This document shows positions 21,980-32,263 of a stretch of 64,000 nucleotides of DNA, piece after piece. The stretch lies in contig KQ965822.1 of NCBI GenBank assembly GCA_001574975.1, positions 124,001 through 188,000 of the forward strand, read 5' to 3'. The notes below the pieces were generated by a model. It did no database searches. It was not told the DNA's origin and worked only from the letters and a program-made list of their open reading frames with translations. The position numbers and the translations under genes were made by a program. Each line of letters begins with the position of its first letter. Position 1 is the stretch's first letter. This DNA comes from Gonapodya prolifera JEL478 (taxonomy: Eukaryota; Monoblepharomycota; Monoblepharidomycetes; Monoblepharidales; Gonapodyaceae).

Positions 21980-23630
21980 ATGTCCATGAGAGGAAAAGTC
22001 GTCTTCGTATCGTACGTGCGCCGCTTCACGCTCTCTCCTTCGCTCCACAAACCGAACCGCCATCAATCCACACTCTCCCAGCGGCGGATCGCGCGGAATA
22101 GGGCTCGCGACCGCCATCCGCTTCTCCCGCGAAGGATGCAACATCGTCATCACCGGTACGTTCCCTGTTCCCTGTTCTCCCTACCAACGCTTCCCCTCCA
22201 ATCGGGATTTCGGAACCCCCACTCCCCGCAGGCAAAACCTCGACCACGCACCCCAAACTCCCTGGCACGATCCACTCGGCTGCTCAAGAATGTCTCGACA
22301 ACGGAGCATCGGGGGCTCTTGCGGTGCCGTGCGATATTAGGGACGAGAAGCAGGTCGTGGAGGCGGTCGCCAAGGCCGTGGAGCGGTTTGGTGGGATTGA
22401 TGTGTTGTTGAATAATGCGAGTGCGATTAGTGAGTGACTCCTCTCGTCCTCGAAGTGGGCCTTGCAATATGAACTATGTAATTCTTGACTCCGGTCCGAT
22501 TGCTGCCAGGTTTGACCCCGACGGCCGAGACGGACTCCAAGATGTTCGACCTCATGAACCAAATCAACCTGAGGGGGACTTGGTGAGTACTCGTTTATTA
22601 CGCTGTATGCACAGGGTCTTCCCCGTATTAATCTCACCACGCTTCGGAACGCTTGCAGGCTCGTCACCAAACACTGTATTCCACACCTCATCGCGTCTGC
22701 CAAGCGAGGACGGAACCCGTGAGTGTTACTATACCTCGTGTTGTGAACAAACGACGGCACTAATTTCCCACACTTCACCGTCAACCTGTCCCTCGAATCA
22801 ACCGACAAAGACACGTGGTCAACATGTGTCCGCCCATCACGCTCGAGCCCGAGACGATCGGAGGGAAGACGGCGTATATGATGGCCAAGTACGGAAGTGA
22901 GTGGACCTCGCTCCTGAATGTTCCGTGTCGGAGGAACGTGAAACACAAACGAGATTGCCGCTTCTAGTGTCACTGCAGGTCCTTGGTCACTCTGTCGAGC
23001 TGAAGGAGCACGGTGTGGGCGTGAATGGAATCTGGGTTCGTATATCACGCGAACGGCCGAGCCGTGTCAATATTGTTGGCAAAATTATGACAAAATCGAC
23101 ACTTGTCCGTTTGCAGCCAATGTACCCAATCTGGACCGCAGCACTCAAAAACAGGCTGGGCATGGAAGCGTCGTGGGCTATGAAGCCTGACATTCGTGAG
23201 TGAAATCGTCACATGGGACATGCATGCCTTGGGAATTGGGAGTACTGATTCGGAGGCGTAAACCCTGGCATTGTCTCAGACGCGGACGCAATCTACACCA
23301 TCGTCAACCAGCCGCCGACGGAATACACCGTGAGTCCACATTTAGCCCTCTCCCTGCACTCATCGATCCCTTTGACCTCATGAATTCACATTCTGTCTCG
23401 ACATTCACCATTATCAATCACAGGGCAACCTCACGATCGACACTGCAATCCTCGCGTCTCAAGGTATCACTGACCTGACGCCGTACCAGATCGACCCTAC
23501 GCGGTCTGCGCCCTCGTTGGAAGAGGCGCGGTTCGGAGCTAGTAAAGCACATACGTTCGCGTTGCCGAAGAGGAAGGTGCTGCTGAGGCCGAGCACGGAC
23601 TTGTTGGCGAGGAGTAGGAGTTCGTTGTAG
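21980..23630 (+). CDS. HSDL2-like short-chain dehydrogenase, copy B
   Basis: Paralogue of the minus-strand gene at 8646-10207, with the same exon plan. Exon 1 (21980-22011) encodes MSMRGKVVFVS. Exon 2 (22082-22155) has the cofactor motif SGGSRGIGLATAIRFSREG. Then come AAQECLDNGASGALAVPCD, the NNASAIS block, LTPTAETDSKMFDLMNQIN, TKHCIPHLIASAKRGRNP, VVNMCPPITLEPETIGG, YMMAKYGMSLQVLGH (YxxxK active site) and NGIWPMYPIWTAALKNRLGM. The last exon runs GNLTIDTAILASQGI to ARSRSSL, TAG at 23628-23630. The two copies agree closely in the catalytic core and diverge in the C-terminal 50 residues. No SCP2 domain. A cytosolic or peroxisomal SDR acting on a lipid-like substrate is inferred from the family only. 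Confidence 0.88.
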
Positions 23631-23703
23631 AGGTGTGACTGTAGGTACTTGGAAAGTTTATTTTGGTGGGAGCAGTCAAGTAATACCGGGGAAGTTGCCC
23701 GCG

Positions 23704-24144
23704 TTATTTAGTGCATTCGGCGATTAAAGCCAAGGTATCCTTGCGTATTTCTTGACCTTCGAGGACGTCGGAGTGATGCGTGCCAATGGTTTTGGTTCGA
23801 TGTACATAAGGTTGGGTGTGGGAAATCCATCTAGTAAAGAATATAGTCAGCGGATCCACACGGGAAATACCAGTCAACCAGCCTCGCGTGGATTTCATTA
23901 TTCCATACTTGCAAGACGTTTCATTAGTGTTGAGATGTCTGGGGAAAGGGCGGTCCCAACTCGTTGCAGCCACGCGCCACACGACCTCTGAAGGATCTCC
24001 GTAAACGACCGAGAGGACTCCGCCCACGCAACGCTCCGCACTCTCTCTGCGCAATCTTCCCTTCCGCCCGTCGTCCCCTCTTTTCCATCTTCCGCCGACC
24101 CGGAGTGCGATCGCACCACCAGCGGAGGACAGCGGGATTACCAC
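23704..24144 (-). CDS. Possible small protein, unsupported by homology
   Basis: A minus-strand open frame of 146 codons. The N-terminal part overlaps the 5' flank of the plus-strand gene that begins at 24197. The C-terminal part (RWISHTQPYVHRTKTIGTH, then LEGQEIRKDTLALIAECTK) has a protein-like composition. No splice sites, domain or signal peptide that would confirm it. It could be chance in GC-rich promoter DNA. Confidence 0.25.
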   Translation of the reverse strand: MVIPLSSAGGAIALRVGGRWKRGDDGRKGRLRRESAERCVGGVLSVVYGDPSEVVWRVAATSWDRPFPRHLNTNETSCKYGIMKSTRGWLTGISRVDPLTIFFTRWISHTQPYVHRTKTIGTHHSDVLEGQEIRKDTLALIAECTK

Positions 24145-24196
24145 TCGACATCCTCACGTCCGGCTACGCCCTCACAGGACAGCGGCAGGAAGAGCA

Positions 24197-26758
24197 ATGT
24201 CGTGCTGCTTCGGCGAGGAGGAGGATCCGCGCGAGAAGCTGAGGAACGCGATCAAGGCGGGCGCGATTCGGGTCACGGTGTGTGGCGGCAATTCCCCGCG
24301 GATGACACGATACCCTGCTAACGAGAGAACCGACCTGCACGTACCGCTTTGTGTCGCTTTGTTCGCATGGTTCCGTGGTTCTTTGCGGGGGGTAGGTTCG
24401 GCAGGATACTTTCCAGGTGCGTCGAGTCAGCTGTGCAGTTGGATAGCTCGTGGACTAACCTCCCCACCCCGATTTTTTCACCGACGTGGTAGCATGTTTC
24501 TCATATGGACGCCGGAGACTCCAAACCCCACCCGTTAGGCGGCGTCGGGTCGCCCTTGAACTTGAAAGCTCTCGACGTAAGTCGCTGCTCTTCTCGAGCT
24601 CTTCACAAAGAAGGGGGGAGATTTAATCCATTTTTATTTGAATCAGACCGAAACGTACAACCACGTCCGGTCACTTCAGGAATATGCTGCTGGTGTGTTG
24701 AGAAATGGTGAGTAGTCGCGTGTGCGTGGGAGACATGGTGGGGACTATTGCGCGGGACGGACATAGCACCAACGCTAGCCAAAGTGTCCGATCTCTGTGC
24801 AGGTTTAGCCGTGCTGAATTCGTTCGACTACGCTTGGCTGCGTTCCCTTGATCTTCAGGAGACGTGGCAGCTTGATATGAATCTCGACTTCCTCCCCCTT
24901 TCCACTCCCACCTCCAGACACCTACCCCTCCACACCCCCGCCCGCCATCCCCTCCCAAGCGCACCTCTCACCTTCCTCCGGCGCTGGGGGAGCCGGTCGG
25001 CGCTCCCTCTCCCGCGACCGTGGCGGCGAGCACCACTACACCTCATCAGGGTCCCTGACCGCTGCAAGCCCGTTGCAAGAAACGCGGTACGGCCGAGGTT
25101 CCAAGGATGGCAGCGGCAGTGGCGGGGACTCGAGCAGTCCCACCAGCACGGAAAACGGGACCGAGTCGAGTCTGGTCAACGGGTCCACGGGGGTATACGC
25201 CATGACGTCCATATCCAAACAGAACGGCAGCTCCTACCCACACACCGACAACGAACCCTCATGGGACGCCTCCGACGTCCCGGGCACGACGACCCTCGCC
25301 CGGATGCGGCACTCGGTGTTCCCGATGGAAGCTACGGGGGACGCTATGCTGAGCGTGCGAGCGCTGGACGCGCTGGGAACGCAATCAGTCACGCTCGGAA
25401 GCTCGCACGCAGCCAACGCCGCCGAACTCGCGCCCGAGGAGCGAGCGCTTTCGCCCGACCAGCCCGTTGCAACCCTTGTCCTCGCACCCACACCGGAACC
25501 AACACCAACCCCACGCCCGGTCTCACCCTCCGCCGAATCCACCTTCACAACTACCTTAATCAACAATCCATACCCCCTGCGCTCATCCTCGGCGGCAGGG
25601 TCCGCCGACTTGGCCCGCTCACCCAGCATACTATCGGGACCGAGCACGTATTCGTCTGTTTCTGGGTCCTACGCTTCGACTATGGGAGCTGCGCAAGCGC
25701 AAAGGCAACAAGGTGGGTCGGTGTTCCCCCCGCCGGCGAGGAGGGGAAGTCCCGGGCCGGGGAACGCGGATGCGTTCCCTCGACGGGCCGAGCAGGCAAC
25801 TTCGCGAGCACCTGCCAGCAGTACACCCACATCGGGCACCAACAACAGCTACGGAACAGAATCCCTCGGCCGGCGGTTACCGAGCCTGACCTCACTTTCT
25901 TCCACAACGACTTCCTCGACCATCAGCTCGGCCCCGGTCAACCCCTACATTTCAGGAGCAGGAGCAGGAGGGGGCCAGCGCGCCGTGTACTCCAAACCAC
26001 CCGCTGAGTTCCTGGCCGACCAGCCCAAACGCATCGCGGCCCCCGCCGTACCCGCCTCCTCTCAACCACCGCGATCGCTCCAGATGATGCCTCCACCAAA
26101 CTCGCCAACATCCTCCGTTTCATCCTACGGGTCAGGGTTTGCGGGAGGAAGGATGGAACCCCCCGGCAGGTCCCCCATGCTGCGACCCACTACGGCGGTA
26201 CCCTTGCCCGTACGGCCTGCGCCTGGTCGACCAAGGCCAGGAGGGCAGGGCGGGCAGGGCGGAGGTCTGTGGTCGCAAGCAGCGAGCCATGTGGGCGGTG
26301 CGGGTGCCGCAGACATGGACGCGGCGTCGGTGATGTCGGGCTCGGACGGGCTCCCCGTGACAGAAGAGCGCCCACTCTCCCCGACCGCCCCGCCGTCAAT
26401 CTCGTCGCTCGCGTCGCTGGCCCGCCGACCCGCCGTGCCCACAGCCGCGTCTCCCCCGCCTCCCGTTCCCACACCTACATCACCCCGAGGCCCGCAACCT
26501 GCGCAAGACTACTTCGTGCCCATGAAAGGGTTCGACCACGAAAGCGGCGGCGGCGGTGGCGGCGGGGTGAAACGCAACGCGAGCATGAAAGCCGAAGTGG
26601 AGTCGCTTGCGCCCACCGTGCTGTTCAGGAACATGCCCGCCGTGACGGTACATGCCGGGACGAACGGAACGGGGCGAAGCTTTCCGGCGGCGGCGGTCAA
26701 GGTGAACGTGAACGTGGCGCCGGGGCAGGCGGCGGCGTTTGTGCCGTGGGGGAATTGA
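24197..26758 (+). CDS. Large Ser/Pro/Gly-rich disordered protein
   Basis: Unrecognised. The first exon starts at ATG 24197 (MSCCFGEEEDPREKLRNAI) with vicinal cysteines that might be lipidated. Later exons read MDAGDSKPHPLGGVGSPLNL, ending at a GTAAGTCG donor near 24576, and TETYNHVRSLQEYAAGVLRN, ending at GTGAGT near 24710. A long last exon in one frame runs to TGA 26758. It is low-complexity (SSPTSTENGTESS; a Gly run SGGGGGGGV) with a short ordered C-terminus, FRNMPAVTVHAGTNG and AAAFVPWGN. The join between 24.71 and 24.92 kb is uncertain: one reading keeps GLAVLNSFDYAWLRSLDLQ as coding, another skips it. A competing 419-codon frame over 24748-26007 is the shadow of this one over most of its length. 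No catalytic domain seen. Confidence 0.6.
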
Positions 26759-27639
26759 AATTGAGGTGTGGGTGGGGTGGAGGGACACGAGCGCGTATGG
26801 ACAGAATTTGTCGCACCATAGTGGATATGGACCAATATCTTTATGGCTACGGCTAGACACGTACGGTTGGTCTATGAGATGTTGTTCCACGGTGACATTT
26901 TTATTGGAGCCAATTGTGATGTGAAGGTAACGGCCGGTTGGGAGGAGGTAAAGTTTGGATGTGCACAAGTATGAGCATGCAGATGTACTTTTGATATACA
27001 TTCGTCTGTATTAGGGGTATCTTTATCCTCTTCTCAACTTTCATGACAAGGCTCATAACCGCTCTTTCCCAGTCGGGTGGATGCAGGTTAATGTCGATGG
27101 CGTTACTCAATGAGAGGACTGAGCACTCGCTGTCCTTGGTTCTCTCCCGACCTTGACGTCCGAGTTCACTGTCTCAAGGGGTCGCGACCAATTGGAGCAG
27201 TCGAAGACGCACGGGCAGAATGGCTGCGGATAAGTGTTGCGGAAAGCGATACCAGTTCACCCGACACGACCTCATGGCCTTTGCACCAAAGGGGGGTATG
27301 TAAGGCCCTGTTTTCCCCCCTTCCAATCCTCTCGGGCCTATCGCGGTCCGAAGACTTTGTGGGAATTCCTGCCGTCTGGGGCCGAGTAGATTTCGCAGAC
27401 TTTTTGCGCGGAGTTGAACGAATATTGGGCCTCAATATTTAGAGTGCGCGTCCGTCCTCATTCGCGAGGCAGATATCCCCACCACTGAAATGAGATGATG
27501 TTTCATTAGTTGTTGACGAACAATTGGACAGTTGTACCAGTGATGCAGCTGTCAATGGTCCGAATCGGAATGTGACATCTCCATTGCAACTTTGGTCTCG
27601 GCGCTGACACTTGAAAATAAATACTGGCAGGAGACTTGA
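26759..27639. other. Intergenic stretch with two unsupported minus-strand ORFs
   Basis: Minus-strand frames at 27166-27435 (MRPNIRSTPRKKSAKS) and 26901-27110 (INLHPPDWERAVMSLVMK) have protein-like composition but lie in different frames without a convincing splice join. They may be exons of one small gene or chance. Nothing else recognised. Confidence 0.3.
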
Positions 27640-30115
27640 TGCATCACTCTACATTTGCAATCATATTAATTCATCCTTATTATGGAGGATTCAAATGTCG
27701 CCAGCTTTACGTAGTCGGTCACCACCCTTCCAACCCCCCCTCTGTCCTTTGCGCACGATATAAACGCACTCACGCGCATGCACACCTGCCGCATTTTGCT
27801 CATTCTGCCACGCCTTCAGTGTCACAATGGCGCATGGTACTTTGAAATCGTGATTCCGGTAGAATATGCAAGAGGAACACAAAATAGGGGCACCGCTCCC
27901 CGTGTGTGAGTTTGACAAGTCTTGCAGTCTTTAGATTTTATGGGCGTGCTCACTCCAGATGTCATTCGAGCGTAAGGTCATCACTTGAGTTGACGTCGCC
28001 CATTTGAGTCTGTTGATCGCTGTCCTGCACACAGAACGCGGCAGCTCATTGCTGCTCGCCTCTGCCTTTTTTGGTCTGTGTGCTTTTGCAGAGTACTGCA
28101 CGGCAGTGTTCCCGTCGGAAGGATGATATTGCTGCTTTGTGGCATATAGTAACTTTGTCCCACCACCCCATACGGTTGCTTGATTCTATGGAGGAAATAG
28201 TCAGGAAACGTGTTCATTTTGTGGCGCGGAGGCTCAACTCATCTGGTCCAAGGTTCCCGATGGACATGATCTAATGTGTGATCTGCTTTTCATACTCTAG
28301 GTGGAATTGAATAACTCACTAGCATGAAGTATATCTAGCTTAGTCGCCCTCCATCCGTTTTGCGCACACGACCTGCATACCAGTATTTTAAACTTTGTTC
28401 GACAAGCTACACCGTCGACTTCACGATAGCGCAGGCTAGTTGAAATAGCTGCTTTGCGGGGCGTGTTGTACTTTTGAAGCGCCCATAACAGGGGCGTCGC
28501 TCCACGTCGAACGTGTAGATTATTTAGGCCTTTCTGTGAAACCACCAATGATACATCTGCCAAAGTCGCCATCGTACACAGGGCTTAAAAATACATCGTA
28601 GCTTTGCTCAACAAGCTGCAATGTTGGTTTCACCATATGCAGCCTTGGTGAGATCGCCAAGTCGTGCGTACCCGAGTATTGAACAAGACGTCATCAACGA
28701 GGGCTTGATTCCGCGTTTGCAAAGTTCAAAAGCCTTGCAACTTTGATATTATGTTGGACATGCATTTCTTTATGTCAATGGGGGGTGTAAGACCGTCACA
28801 GGAGCTGCCGTCATGCATCCTCAAAGCGATTTGCGTCTCCTCCCCTCACACTGTACCACAAATTCCTTTGGTCCCTCCTTTGATTTCCCTCATGTTCCAT
28901 CGCACCGCGACTGCCTTGTCGTCTGTGCATATGGAAACCGGACACAGATGACAATCAATGTTATTGAAGGAAACGTTTGTCCCACCTGGCTTACCAGTGA
29001 GAGTTTCTCTCTTTTGCCTCCGCAGTGACCTTGATAATTGCCGTAAACGCAAGAAACTGGAGAATAAGCCTTGGAACATCATTCCGCTCTTGCACGAAGC
29101 TTGTTGTACATCACTGCCCCGTTTTTGGCCGCGCGGCGTCCCCAGCATTGGCGTGGATCTCCGAGAATTGCTCAAGTTGTTTTTCTTTGCCTCTTCTGTC
29201 GCACCATTACTTGGTGAAAGACGGTTGTTCAAATTTTTTTTTTGCAAGTTTACTGCCGTTATTCCAACTCTCGCTCTTCCCTTCGCATTCAATCCATCTG
29301 CATCAACGCACATACCCACCTGCAAGTTTTGCCTATTTTACCGCGCTGACAGTATTGTGCCAGTGGAGAGGATATTCTTTGTGCCGAATAGAAATCTCGT
29401 CCCACCACGACCCATACCATAGTTTGATTTTATGCGGGCAATGGTCTGGGAATGAGAAACCGGTGGTCTATGTCTCCACAGGCTCCAGGAACTCAACAGC
29501 GTGAAGTACGTATATTTTTATCTCCCTCCACGAGCATTTTGTAGTACAGGACTTGCATACGAGTGTATGAAATTTTTGCCCAGCAAGTTACGTTGTTGGT
29601 TCGACGATAATACAGGCTGGTTGGGATCGGCGTTCGTAGAGGGGCCTGTTGTAGTATTGAAGCAGCCATAACAGGGGCGTCGCTCCGCATCGAACGTTTA
29701 GATCGTTTTGGATTATAAAAAATAGCTCTATGAAAAGGATAAGAGTGACGCTTCCCGTGGGACTGTAACTGTGCAAGTACGAGCGTCACAATGCTGACGC
29801 TTTTCATTGAAATCTTGCTCAACGCTAGCAATACCACCAGGAATTACCACTGCTGCATGCGCTGTAGCCTACAGATTCAAAGAAATTATGTAAGTCAGAA
29901 TGGTTCAACAAAACTTTCATGCGGTATTTATTTGGAAGTGGTTACAGTTGAAAGCTGTTTCTACACTAAAACGTTTCCACCATCGTGTCAGGATTAAACA
30001 ACGTGATTCAAAAGTGTTTACATGCCAATTTCGAGCCATGCAAGATAGAGAATACAGGTATCAAAATTACAACAATCTTTCCATTGATGCAAGGAACAGA
30101 AGATTCAGTGCTTGA
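27640..30115. repeat. Block of decayed repeats with ankyrin-like and CxxC fragments
   Basis: No intact gene. Two minus-strand fragments share an ankyrin-like core: VRRGATPLLWALQKYN at about 28.50 kb and VRCGATPLLWLLQYYN at about 29.67 kb; the DNA around them matches (GGGGCGTCGCTCC followed by a CGAACGT block). A third weaker copy (GAPILCSSCIFYRNHD) is at about 27.88 kb. On the plus strand about 28.09 kb reads VLHGSVPVGRMILLLCG, matching SYGSVPVGRSYSCFVANK at about 41.9 kb on the minus strand. About 29.03 kb (DNCRKRKKLENK) matches about 42.8 kb (NCRKRKELEKCNAS, minus). Stops and indels break all copies. This is the decayed remains of a multi-copy gene or element family. Confidence 0.6.
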
Positions 30116-30597
30116 GTCGATATGCTTGTGGGCTGTGGCTGAAGGGGAAAGATGAATCTGCGGGAAGCTGTACTCGCAAGTACCGGAAAGAATGGTTCAG
30201 AGTTAGCTTGTCATCTTGGCGCTGCCAACTGTCGAGAAGATAAGGCTCCAAACCCCGCTCTGTGGCAGGCCGGGTGAGACTAGAACTTGGCGTGTGAGTG
30301 GAACGAGGTGCGTCACTGCGAGGGTGGGGACGGCGAATCGGTGAACCTTGGAGTCTCTTCACAAGTCAGCGTGGTAAGGTCGGGTCGCCAGGTCAGAAGG
30401 TGGCTGAAAAGCAAGGGAATTCCTTTCCTCGAAGGGCGGCAGATCTCGAATGATCTGAGTTTACCCGGGCCCCTTCAACCCTGGCACCACGTGCCTCCTT
30501 GCGAAAACGGCACCAGTCCGACATCTCCGACTGACTCTTTCAACTGTCTACCTCTTCCTCTGCCACCGCCGCGACGTTCACCCGGACACAATTGTCG

Positions 30598-32079
30598 ATG
30601 CGTTCCTTCTCTCGCCTCCTGGCGCTGGCTGCGTTTGCCGCCCTCCTCGGCTTCCCGTCGCGTGTTTCCGCCGCCGGGAAGTGGTTCGACAATCTTTTCG
30701 TCATCATCATGGGTAAGTCGATGCGTCCTCTGCCGTCTGGGCTGCAATCGCCTTTGACTGGGACCGCCGAACTGATGGCCAATCCCTCCACCCGTCCCAT
30801 CCAGAAAACACCGACCTGTCCACCGCCACAGGCCTGTCCTACATGGGAAAGCTGACGAAACGCGCCGACGCAAGGCTCTACACCAACTACCAGTGCGTCG
30901 CGAGGCCCAGTCAACCCAATTATATTGGGATGGTGTGAGTTGCGAGCGGAGAGACTAGGACTCCGAGGCCTAAGCGCGATAGCGCTGACCGAGGACTATT
31001 TCGCGGAGCGAACCCGAGGCCTACGTACGTCAGCGCTGACCGAGGAGTCCGCTGGAGGCGAATGGTCCGCGCGAAGCGTGAATGATACAGCCGTGGAGCG
31101 GAATGATCCATGAAGATTAGGTACACTCCAACTGACCTCCTCTGTGCTTCTACGCTTCCTCGCCGCAGGTACGGCTCCACCTTCGGCGTCACAGACGACA
31201 ACTACGTCGACATCACGGGTGCCAATTTATTCGACTTGCTCGAGGCAAAGGGGGTTTCGTGGAAATTGTACGCTGAGAATTGGGTGGGTCAATGGTTTGC
31301 TGCCTGGTTCAATTTCAGTCCACCTGTAAACTGACAGTGTTACCCCGGGGTCTGCTAATTCCAGCCCGGCGACTGCTCCGACAAAGAAACCACGGGCATA
31401 TACGCATACGCTCGCAAACACAACCCCGCCATCATCATGAACTCCGTCAGGTGCGTGCACCTTTCCTGCAACGTTGTGAAACCTCCTGAGCTCATCAACG
31501 CCCCTTTCATCTAATCCAGGACGAACGCCACCCGCTGCGCCAAAATCGTGCACGCGGACCAGCTCGCGACGGACCTTGCGAGCCCGGCCACGTTCCCGAG
31601 CGTGGCGTTTTACATTCCGAATCAGTGGAATGACGGTGAGTGATGGTCTTTACTCTTCGCTCTTCGGTCGTCGTTCTTCGTTCTCCGCTCTGGTCTGAAC
31701 CCTACCAATGCTTCTGCCCGCTTCCAACACCCACACGCGCACGAACACCCACGTCACGTACACCCCACGTCCTTCCCCAACACAAGGCCACAACTTTGGC
31801 ATCGGCGTAGGCGATATCTGGATGTCCTCCTTCATTCCCAAAACCCTCCCCTCGCTCCCGGCCTCCACCGTCACACTCATCACATTCGACGAACCGGGCA
31901 AGAACTCGGCCGACACTACCCCCATCTACACGCTTGCCATTGGGTCCAAAGTCAAGGCGGGCACGGACGCGGCGGCGTATAATCATTACAGCTTCTTGAA
32001 GACTGTGGAGGAGAATTGGGGCTTGGGCAATTTGGGCAGGGGGGATGTGACGGCAGTTCCTTTGGCGGGGCTTGCGTAG
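30598..32079 (+). CDS. Secreted phosphoesterase-family protein (acid phosphatase type)
   Basis: Member of the phosphoesterase family (PF04185 type: fungal acid phosphatases and bacterial phospholipase C relatives). ATG 30598 gives a signal peptide, RSFSRLLALAAFAALLGF ending near VSAAG, then FDNLFVIIMG. Exon 2 (30805-30934) begins with the family motif ENTDLS and ends ARPSQPNYIGMV. Exon 3 (from 31170) reads YGSTFGVTDDNYVDITGAN. Further exons carry PGDCSDKETTGIYAYARKH, HADQLATDLASPATFPSVAF, and GHNFGIGVGDIWMSSFIPK, then TLITFDEPGKNSADTTPIYT, finishing at TAG 32077-32079. The Glu-Asn metal ligands of ENTD and the PSQPNY block are intact, and the acidic TFDE block is present, so it is probably active and secreted. 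The 235-nt second intron contains the repeat noted separately. Confidence 0.88.
30935..31169 (+). repeat. GC-rich intronic repeat, copy 2
   Basis: The second intron of the phosphoesterase gene consists largely of this repeat. It holds two successive units of CCGAGGCCTA ... AGCGCTGACCGAG (first near 30962-31004, second near 31016-31046), then GTCCGCTGGAGGCGAATG. These blocks match the repeat in the cyclase intron (18456-18610), in the same orientation relative to transcription. At 235 nt the intron is about three times the local norm. Confidence 0.65.
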
Positions 32080-32263
32080 ACGTCTGGACAGCTTGCGTGA
32101 AGCCTAAACGCGTTGGAGCACTTTCTAGGTCGCTTTTTCGTGGAATACATACGAACCTACAGTTTTGCCAGAAGTAATGCAAAAATCCCAGTTGACCCAT
32201 GCCCGCTGAAAAAGAGCCGGAGATCACCCAAATCCCCCTCCCCCCCTCAGACCAAACCACGCA

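Noticed and set aside
24748-26007. A 419-codon plus-strand frame rich in Arg/His/Pro
   Set aside because: Over most of its length it is the shadow of the Ser/Pro/Gly-rich frame ending at 26758, which continues further and has the more protein-like composition. Only its first 30 codons may be a real exon of the same gene.
26540-26575. GGCGGCGGCGGT run as a possible unstable microsatellite
   Set aside because: It is a short Gly-coding run inside an exon and not long enough to stand out.
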